Of a stretch of DNA of 6,621 bases, positions 1-5,170 are shown in pieces. Every line of letters begins with the position of its first letter. The stretch's first letter is position 1. The notes under the pieces were generated by a model that worked only from the letters and a program-made list of their open reading frames with translations, did no database searches and was not told the origin of the DNA. The DNA comes from Kiloniellales bacterium. GTDB lineage: Bacteria; Pseudomonadota; Alphaproteobacteria; Kiloniellales; JAKSBE01. Where the stretch lies: positions 1-6,621 of the forward strand of contig JASJAL010000376.1 of the NCBI GenBank assembly GCA_030067055.1. The letters are read 5' to 3'. The position numbers were made by a program, and so were the translations under genes.

Positions 1-33
1 GGCGGCGGCGGTGGCGGCGGCGGCGGTGGCGGC
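1..33. repeat. GGC/GGT trinucleotide repeat
   Basis: Eleven uninterrupted GGN triplets are visible, with GGT at units 4 and 9, so a five-unit sub-period may exist. The repeat reaches the left window edge and its full length is unknown. It is either a coding glycine tract or a simple repeat prone to slippage. Confidence 0.85.
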
Positions 34-36
34 TGA
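1..36 (+). CDS. Possible 3' end of a protein with a poly-glycine C-terminus (partial)
   Basis: Read in frame 1 the sequence gives eleven glycine codons, nine GGC and two GGT, followed by TGA at 34-36. The use of only GGC and GGT fits a glycine tract in high-GC coding DNA, and glycine-rich tails do occur at bacterial C-termini. Only the tail is visible, so no function can be given. The opposite strand would read poly-proline or alanine/threonine, so the coding strand is uncertain. The call rests on codon pattern and the in-frame stop alone. Confidence 0.35.
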   Translation, partial: GGGGGGGGGGG

Positions 37-460
37 TCGCCGGGGATGACTTGCTTCGCGCCGATGACAGCGACGCCACGAAGACTCGATCGATTGCGGC
101 GTCGGCCCCAGCCCGGAGGCCGCATCGGTCAACTGTCCCTCAAACTCGCGTCGCGGCAGCAGCCGAAGGTTCGACTTGACCTGGCACCTGCGGGCCGACG
201 GCTAAACCGATTTCAGGCCTTCACCGTCGATGCGGATCGGCGCCGCTGCGGCCTTCGCGATCGGAGATCGCCTATTGGGGGACGAGCCGTGTCACCAGGG
301 GGCACCGCAGGAAGGACAAGGAATAGCCAATTTCAGGCATTCGTGGCCCTCTGCATTGCGCGACGGCTCGCCCGACCATTCGCGACTGCTGTGAGATTGC
401 GAGCAGGCGTTCGTTAAAGCGCTGAAGACAGCGGATCGACGACTTGGCCCGCTGACAGCC
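37..460. other. Gene-poor stretch of about 424 bases
   Basis: No open frame here looks like a real protein. The longest, on the plus strand at 46-417, is arginine- and proline-rich with no recognisable motif or hydrophobic core. No tRNA or rRNA is evident. Three small structures are visible. A 7-base inverted repeat has arms at 71-77 and 98-104 and encloses the palindrome TCGATCGA at 86-93. An imperfect 16-base direct repeat (14 of 16 identical) lies at 207-222 and 327-342, exactly 120 bases apart. A small hairpin at 420-433 could end the downstream minus-strand transcript. The stretch separates the possible gene tail at the left edge from the 3' end of the transporter fusion. Confidence 0.6.
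413..433 (-). terminator. Weak candidate terminator of the transporter fusion gene
   Basis: On the minus strand, about 28 bases after the transporter stop codon, CGCTG-TCTT-CAGCG can form a 5-base-pair GC-rich stem with a tetraloop. CTTTAACG follows directly. The stem is short and the U-tract has only three residues, so intrinsic termination is possible but weak. A further 6-base inverted repeat (429-434 with 449-454) overlaps it. Confidence 0.25.
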
Positions 461-2671
461 TCATTCGACCCAGCCGAGAACGTCGCGGAGCACACTCCAG
501 CGCTTCTTGGAGGTCTTCTCGTCGCGGCCGAGGATCCAGTAGTTGAAGAGTCGCTCGCTGGTGCCATCGAGGCGGTTCAACCTAATCCAGTTCGCAAGAT
601 ATCCCTGAAAATGCGAATCCTCGCGCCCGCCGATCACGAAGACGAGCGGGACTCCGAAGCTTCCGTCCTCGGCTGCGTGAACGAACTTGAACTTCGGATA
701 AATCAGGGTCCAGGCGGCGCCGCCCTCCGCCGACGTGACCAGACCGTCCAGGCCGGCCACCTTTCCGTCGAAGAAGTCGCGCTCGGTTTCCAACTCCACA
801 AGCTCCACGTTGTCGAAGCCTTCGGCCCTGATCCGATCGCCGAAATAGGTTTTTTCCAGAATGCCCATCTTGATCGGGCCGAGGCCGCGGATTCGATTGG
901 CCGTGGCGAAATCGACGGCGCGGTGGTCCGGCACGATCACACCCAAGTGCACGACGAGATAGGGATCCGAAAGCAGCGCGCGCTCCGCCAGCGAGGGAAC
1001 GCCAGCGATCCCGGAAATGGCGAAATCGAAATGGTCGGCGTCGAGCTGATCGAGAAGCGTCTCGCGTTGATAGGGTATCAATTCGATCGAAGCTTCCAGA
1101 TCCTGTGCCAGGCGATGGGCCAGCTCCACGTCGTAGCCGACCAAGTCCCCGGCGGCATTGAAGTAGCTGAACGGCAGTCGGTCCCTCAGATAGCCGATGC
1201 GAATAACACCACGTCGCCGAATCCTGCCCAAACGGGATTCCCCGGGCTCCAGTGCGACCGGATTCGGCGAGGCCTCGGACAAGACCGTCGCCTCCGCTTG
1301 GCCCCGCATCAGCTGCATCTCGGCAAGCACCTGATCCTTCTGAAAGGCGTCCTCGAAGCTGTAGGCCAGGAAGCCGCGGATGCCGAGCACGGCAACCAAG
1401 GCCACCGCCCCCGAGGCGACGGCAAGCCTGGCAAGACGCCCACTTCGAATCTTGGCCAGCCCTGCCACCGCAGAGCTCGTTACGATCGTGAAGGCCATGA
1501 TGTGCATGACATTGGCGAGTTCGGCCACGCGGCCCGCGAAAACGCCCGAGACCAGGAACAGCTGAAAGATGTCCGAGGGCAGTCGCTCCGCTTCCAGCAA
1601 GTAGGGAATGGCGACCGTCAGCTTGCCGAAGGCAAGGAACAGGCCGGCCGACAGGAGCAGGGAAAAGTCGGCAAGGCCGAAGGATTCGCCGTAGAACCAG
1701 GCCGCGAAGGGCACGAAGATCAGGCTCACGATCTTGCCCGAGGACGGGAAGGCATAGCCGAGCGGGATGATGAACTCCGGATGCGCATCGGCGGGGCCCC
1801 GATCGGTGTTTGCCGCTTCGTAAAGCTGCCTTATGCCTTCGATCATCAGCGGAATCACGACGAAGGCGCTGCCGGTGACGAAGGCCGTGATCAGCGCGTC
1901 CCGCGATGCCGACAGGATGTCGCGATAGCGAAACGGCGTGACGGCTGCCACCAGCAGAGGCATCACGAGGAACGTCAGGAACAGCACGGCCGCCGTGAAG
2001 GTGAGCAGGTAACCCTGGAGGCGGCCAAGTTCTTCCAGCGACAATGTCCCGAAAGCGCTGGCCGAGATCGCGAAGACGCCGATCGGCGTCAGGTTGATGA
2101 CGAAGCCGTTGATCCGGCGCAAGGCCAGGGCGGCGATCTCCAGCTGCGATATGAGGGCCTCTTTGCCGCGGACCTTCATGATGGCAATGCCGAACAGCCC
2201 GAAGAAAAGGACGACCGCCGGCACGTAGTTGCTGGACAGGGAATTGAAGGGGTTGGAGGGGATGTAAATGTCCAGATGGTTCACCTGCGCCGGAGCCTCG
2301 ATCAGGCTGGTGCTGAAGAAGGCGCCCACCTCCAGGGGCGGCAAAGCCAGAGCCATCACGACAACGGTTGCCGCGGAGACGCCCCACAGGGCGAGTAGGG
2401 CGATGAGCCCGTAGCGGGCCAAAAGCCTGCCTTCCGTCACGGACAGGCGGCCGATGCTGGCGACCAGCGAGACGACGATATAGGGCAGCACGGTCATCTG
2501 CAGAAGACCGACGTAGGCGTCGCCGACGAACTTGAGCGGCGCGGCGATTTCACCGAGAAAGACCCCGCAGGAGATCCCCAGCCCGACACTGACGAAGATA
2601 AGCGTGGTCAGGCTCGGCCAGCGACGCGCGCCTCGACTGTCTCTTCCGGATGGAGATGCCGTTTCCGACAT
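461..2671 (-). CDS. Dicarboxylate/amino-acid symporter-fold transporter fused to a periplasmic solute-binding domain
   Basis: An inner-membrane protein of 736 residues. Residues 20-405 have the DAACS/SDF (GltP-like) layout: hydrophobic helices near 21-40, 48-75, 88-110, 150-165, 187-208 and 219-245, HP1-like 255-280, TM7-like 300-327, HP2-like 335-358 and TM8-like 366-405. The segment IPSNPFNSL (137-145) is typical of the family. An extra helix at 412-437 would carry the chain to the periplasm. A linker near 438-480 leads to a family-3 (amino-acid type) binding domain at about 481-720, with VIRIGYLRDRLPFSYFN, LVGYDVELAHRLAQDL, an AERALLSDPY segment and the closing FNYWILGR. Canonical NMDGT in TM7 is replaced by FPSSGK (308-313), and the TM8 D-x-x-R-T-x-x-N motif keeps only its Asn (GRVAELAN, 380-387). 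The substrate is therefore unknown, although amino acids or carboxylates are the family default. The ATG at 2671 has a fair Shine-Dalgarno. A sensor rather than a transporter is possible. The fusion call is firm; the transport activity is inferred. Confidence 0.93.
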   Translation of the reverse strand: MSETASPSGRDSRGARRWPSLTTLIFVSVGLGISCGVFLGEIAAPLKFVGDAYVGLLQMTVLPYIVVSLVASIGRLSVTEGRLLARYGLIALLALWGVSAATVVVMALALPPLEVGAFFSTSLIEAPAQVNHLDIYIPSNPFNSLSSNYVPAVVLFFGLFGIAIMKVRGKEALISQLEIAALALRRINGFVINLTPIGVFAISASAFGTLSLEELGRLQGYLLTFTAAVLFLTFLVMPLLVAAVTPFRYRDILSASRDALITAFVTGSAFVVIPLMIEGIRQLYEAANTDRGPADAHPEFIIPLGYAFPSSGKIVSLIFVPFAAWFYGESFGLADFSLLLSAGLFLAFGKLTVAIPYLLEAERLPSDIFQLFLVSGVFAGRVAELANVMHIMAFTIVTSSAVAGLAKIRSGRLARLAVASGAVALVAVLGIRGFLAYSFEDAFQKDQVLAEMQLMRGQAEATVLSEASPNPVALEPGESRLGRIRRRGVIRIGYLRDRLPFSYFNAAGDLVGYDVELAHRLAQDLEASIELIPYQRETLLDQLDADHFDFAISGIAGVPSLAERALLSDPYLVVHLGVIVPDHRAVDFATANRIRGLGPIKMGILEKTYFGDRIRAEGFDNVELVELETERDFFDGKVAGLDGLVTSAEGGAAWTLIYPKFKFVHAAEDGSFGVPLVFVIGGREDSHFQGYLANWIRLNRLDGTSERLFNYWILGRDEKTSKKRWSVLRDVLGWVE

Positions 2672-2680
2672 GAAATACCG

Positions 2681-2687
2681 CCCTTTT
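2681..2687 (-). promoter_or_regulatory. Ribosome binding site of the transporter fusion
   Basis: The minus strand reads AAAAGGG followed by CGGTATTTC and ATG, putting AAGGG nine bases upstream of the start at 2671. This supports the chosen start. The site directly follows the 2689-2712 hairpin. Confidence 0.55.
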
Positions 2688-2688
2688 G

Positions 2689-2712
2689 CCCGAGGACGAC
2701 TCCGTCTTCGGG
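2689..2712. repeat. Inverted repeat (hairpin) in the transporter 5' leader
   Basis: CCCGAGGAC (2689-2697) pairs with GTCTTCGGG (2704-2712). A further G-C pair (2698 with 2703) closes a 4-base loop, giving ten pairs. The single irregular pair is G-U if the plus strand is transcribed and A-C in a minus-strand transcript. In the transporter mRNA the hairpin would end two bases before the purine-rich ribosome binding tract, where it could influence translation. No U-tract follows, so a terminator is unlikely. Confidence 0.5.
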
Positions 2713-2890
2713 GATTTCCAAGCCTTTATTGCAACGTGCGGGACCGGCGTCCAGAGAGGCGAAGTCCCGCTTGTGGTCGGACCGCGAAGGTCAACGGCGA
2801 AGCGACAAGCGGCTTTCTCGCTTGGCGCCTCACGCCAGAGGCCCGCTGCTGCCTATGATCCCGCCGGCCTTCCTGCTCAACTGCGCGTTG

Positions 2891-2919
2891 TTGACGGCGG
2901 GCCGGCATTTGGGCCTTAT
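2891..2919 (+). promoter_or_regulatory. Candidate sigma-70-type promoter of serine hydrolase A
   Basis: TTGACG at 2891-2896 matches five of six bases of the -35 consensus. A 17-base spacer leads to CCTTAT at 2914-2919, a poor -10 element. Transcription would begin near 2926 and leave a leader of about 50 bases before the ATG at 2976. The -10 lies inside the 2911-2924 inverted repeat, so a repressor could compete with polymerase. The weak -10 keeps confidence low. Confidence 0.3.
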
Positions 2920-2924
2920 GGCCC
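2911..2924. repeat. Operator-like inverted repeat GGGCC-TTAT-GGCCC
   Basis: Two perfect 5-base arms flank TTAT. An outer pair, GCCGG (2901-2905) and CCGGC (2923-2927), partly overlaps it. Its place on the possible -10 element suggests an operator or a leader hairpin, but small GC inverted repeats are common in such DNA. Confidence 0.4.
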
Positions 2925-2975
2925 GGCACTCTTGCCATTGCTCGCTAACCTGAGTGGACGCTGGCGTTCCCGACC

Positions 2976-3869
2976 ATGGCGATCGGCCGTCTTTTCATCG
3001 CGATCCAAGTCTTCGCCATTCTGCTGGTGTCGGCACCGGTACTGGCGGAATCCTCGGATCGTGCCCCACGATTGCGCGAGAGCTTCGATCCCAGGCTTCA
3101 GGACGAGCTCGAGAGCAACCTGCGTTCGCTCAAACTCTGGCCGGCGGTCGAGAACGGCAAGCTCGCCGTCGCTTTGGTCGACATCGAGGATCTCGGCAGT
3201 CCCCGCCTTGCCGCGGTCAATGGCGACGAGATGTTCTATGCCGCGAGCTTGCCGAAAATCGCGATCCTGCTGGGCGCCTTCGTGGAGATCGAGGCCGGCC
3301 GCTTGCAGGCAACCCCGGAGGTACGCGGATATCTCACCGACATGATCCGCTATTCCTCCAATTCGGCCGCCACCAAAGTGCTCAACCTCGTCGGCAAGCG
3401 GAGGCTGATCGAGATCCTGCGGTCTGAGCCCTACCGGCTGTACGACCCCGCGGTGAATGGCGGACTTTGGGTCGGCAAGGAATATGCGTCTTCGGCGGCC
3501 TACGAGCGCGACCCGCTGCATAACCTCTCGCACGGTGCGACAGCCATTCAGGCCGCCCGATTCTACTACCTTCTTGAGACCGGCCAGCTGGTGAATCAAC
3601 AGCTGGCCGAAGAGATGAAGCTGGTGCTCTCCGGGCCCGGCATCAATCACAAGTTCGTCAAGGCTCTCTCGGGCATTCCGGGCATCAAGATCTATCGCAA
3701 ATCCGGATCGTGGCGGAGCTGGCATTCCGACAGCGTCCTGATCGAGGCCGGACGCCACAAGTACATCCTCGTGGCGCTGGCGGAGGACCGGGCCGGAGGG
3801 CATTGGCTCAGCCGGATCGCCTTGTCCATGCATCGCCTCGTCACGTCGGCGGGCGTGGCGTCCGAGTAG
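2976..3869 (+). CDS. Secreted SxxK serine hydrolase A (class A beta-lactamase/PBP fold)
   Basis: A 297-residue protein with a Sec signal peptide (hydrophobic 6-22, likely cleavage after VLA at residue 24), hence periplasmic. The three penicillin-recognition motifs are in order: SLPK (91-94, nucleophile Ser91 and Lys94), SSN (127-129, where class A beta-lactamases usually have SDN), and KSG (242-244, equivalent to KTG). HGATAIQAARFYYLL (186-200) resembles the TTP..MA helix of class A enzymes. I find no clear ExxLN omega-loop motif supplying a deacylating glutamate, so a peptidase, esterase or peptidoglycan-active role is at least as likely as antibiotic hydrolysis. The length matches class A enzymes. 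An in-frame TAA at 2946-2948 leaves ATG 2976 as the first standard start. No good Shine-Dalgarno precedes it. The gene is transcribed away from the transporter and converges on hydrolase B. Confidence 0.85.
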   Translation: MAIGRLFIAIQVFAILLVSAPVLAESSDRAPRLRESFDPRLQDELESNLRSLKLWPAVENGKLAVALVDIEDLGSPRLAAVNGDEMFYAASLPKIAILLGAFVEIEAGRLQATPEVRGYLTDMIRYSSNSAATKVLNLVGKRRLIEILRSEPYRLYDPAVNGGLWVGKEYASSAAYERDPLHNLSHGATAIQAARFYYLLETGQLVNQQLAEEMKLVLSGPGINHKFVKALSGIPGIKIYRKSGSWRSWHSDSVLIEAGRHKYILVALAEDRAGGHWLSRIALSMHRLVTSAGVASE

Positions 3870-3890
3870 GTCTTGCGTCCGGGCCGGTCT

Positions 3891-3902
3891 CGGCAATTGC
3901 CG
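3891..3902. repeat. Palindrome CGGCAATTGCCG between convergent genes
   Basis: This perfect 12-base palindrome lies in the 38-base gap between the stop codons of hydrolases A and B. A second palindrome, GCGGCGCCGC at 3913-3922, overlaps the end of hydrolase B. Either could form a short hairpin serving both converging transcripts, but neither has a U-tract, so a terminator role is only a possibility. Confidence 0.4.
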
Positions 3903-3907
3903 CCGTC

Positions 3908-5170
3908 CTATTGCGGCGCCGCGTGTTTCTGCTCGATCAACTGGTGGATCCGGGTCGCCAGCGTCTGATGGTCGACCGCTGAATTCTTACGCAGCACGTT
4001 GGACAATAGCGTCACCATATAGAACAGCCTCGGGTTCCCGGCCGGCGCTTCGACGACGGCGACCGAGTTCATGAGGTTCAGCTTGTTGCCCATGTACTTC
4101 TTGCAGGTGAAGCCCTCTTCCGCCTCGCACTTGTAAAACGATCCGGATTTGAAATAGACCGCCGACTCACGCAGCGCCGGCGAGGACGCGTAGCGGATGC
4201 GGCGCTCCGTGACGTAGAGCAGCCGCTTGATCTCCCGGCTCGAGAATTCGTCGACGATCTTTCCTTGCTCCATGCGCAGCACGAACTTCAACAGCTCCCG
4301 ACTGGTGGCGTAGCTGGTCGTGCCGGGCACCTTGGCCTTGCCGGTTCTCGTCAGGAAGCTGCCCTGGCGCAGGCGCTCTACGTCCAATCCGTTTCTGGTC
4401 AGACCGCCCTCGAAGGCGGTGACGAATAGATCGCCGAGCTCCTTCTTGGGCGTTTCGTCGAAGAACCGCTGCGAGGCGTCGGATGGCTGCGGATAGCCTG
4501 CGTCGAAATGCTTCAGCAGCATCGTCTCTCTTTGCACGATCGCCGCCGCCGCGTTGGAGCTGGGCGAAAGCATCCAGTCGACGAACTCGAGCAGGGATGC
4601 CTGATCGCCGACTTGCAAGGGACGGCGGGTCAACACCTGGGATTCCGGATCCCAGAGGCGGACCGTGTGACTGTCGCTCTTGATGAAGTCGTCGGCGACC
4701 ACCGTCGTATCGCGCAAGATGGCTTGCCGGCGGCCTAGGTCGTCCGGATGAGCATCGGCCAGGGCCTGAAACAAGGCGGCGGCAACAACGATCTTGCCGA
4801 CGCTGCCCGGATTCTGAGCGCGCTCGCCGTTGTGCTCGGCATAGCGAACGTTCGAAAGGTCCGACAAGTCCAGCACCGCGATGCCGTAGTGATCCTTGGA
4901 CCCACCTAGCAAATCCGAGATCTGCGCGGTGAAGCCTGGATCCGGCGCCGGAAGCTCCAGGTTCTTGTGCTCGAGCAGGCGCAGGTCGACCTGTTCGACG
5001 GACAGCAACTCGCCGGGGATCTTCTTCTGGCCCTTGATCTTGCCCTCGTGGGCCAGCCGCGCCTGTTCCAGGCGGCGAATGCCGGTGTCCTCGCTACCAT
5101 AAAGTGGATAGGCGACGGCCTCGGGGTTCTGCGCAAGCAGCAAGGCGAGGATGATCGCCGCAAGTCTCAT
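3908..5170 (-). CDS. Secreted SxxK serine hydrolase B (beta-lactamase/PBP fold), coupled to the dikinase gene
   Basis: A 420-residue exported protein. The signal peptide has hydrophobic residues 3-13 and likely cleavage after AVA at residue 20. The motifs are in order: SVGK (123-126, nucleophile Ser123 and Lys126), SSN (204-206) and KSG (341-343). The YATSRELLKFVLRM helix (287-300) matches the position of the TTP..MA element of class A enzymes. It is about 120 residues longer than hydrolase A. The extra length is a charged N-terminal segment (about 21-85), a long stretch between SxxK and SSN, and an insertion after KSG with Cys348 and Cys356, which could form a disulfide. The start ATG overlaps the upstream stop as ATGA and has a strong GGAGG seven bases upstream. 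The substrate is unknown. Cell-wall peptide, ester or amide substrates are all possible, and the SSN/KSG motifs do not specifically indicate a beta-lactamase. Confidence 0.85.
   Translation of the reverse strand: MRLAAIILALLLAQNPEAVAYPLYGSEDTGIRRLEQARLAHEGKIKGQKKIPGELLSVEQVDLRLLEHKNLELPAPDPGFTAQISDLLGGSKDHYGIAVLDLSDLSNVRYAEHNGERAQNPGSVGKIVVAAALFQALADAHPDDLGRRQAILRDTTVVADDFIKSDSHTVRLWDPESQVLTRRPLQVGDQASLLEFVDWMLSPSSNAAAAIVQRETMLLKHFDAGYPQPSDASQRFFDETPKKELGDLFVTAFEGGLTRNGLDVERLRQGSFLTRTGKAKVPGTTSYATSRELLKFVLRMEQGKIVDEFSSREIKRLLYVTERRIRYASSPALRESAVYFKSGSFYKCEAEEGFTCKKYMGNKLNLMNSVAVVEAPAGNPRLFYMVTLLSNVLRKNSAVDHQTLATRIHQLIEQKHAAPQ

Larger units (their letters stand above)
2672..2975. other. Divergent intergenic region between the transporter and serine hydrolase A
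   Basis: This stretch should hold the promoters of two divergent genes. I see no credible protein-coding frame in it; the open frames crossing it are shadows of the flanking genes. Inverted repeats occur at 2689-2712, at 2767-2774 with 2805-2812 (CCGCTTGT / ACAAGCGG, 30-base spacer), at 2823-2827 with 2833-2837, and at 2911-2924. A candidate plus-strand promoter lies at 2891-2919. I could not pick a convincing minus-strand promoter. Confidence 0.7.

Noticed and set aside
160..185. GGTTCGACTTGACC as a tRNA T-arm
   Set aside because: No acceptor stem, D-arm or anticodon arm could be assembled around it on either strand.
46..417. 123-residue plus-strand open frame in the gene-poor stretch
   Set aside because: The product is arginine- and proline-rich with no motif, no hydrophobic core and no clear ribosome binding site. 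It looks like chance openness in GC-rich DNA.
292..567. 91-residue minus-strand open frame ending in a CPSCG peptide
   Set aside because: It overlaps the end of the transporter in another frame. The CxxC looked zinc-like, but it is a single pair in an otherwise low-complexity peptide.
582..2398. Long open frames antisense to, and out of phase with, the transporter gene
   Set aside because: They are shadows caused by high GC. Their products are Arg/Gly/His-rich and lack domains, whereas the 461-2671 frame has a complete membrane domain and binding domain.
2916..3896. 326-residue minus-strand open frame opposite hydrolase A
   Set aside because: It is the antisense shadow of a gene with a signal peptide and intact SxxK, SSN and KSG motifs. 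Its own product has no recognisable family.
3901..3918. CGCCG / CGGCG stem as a terminator between the convergent genes
   Set aside because: It has only five pairs around an 8-base loop, overlaps the end of hydrolase B, and has no U-tract in either direction.
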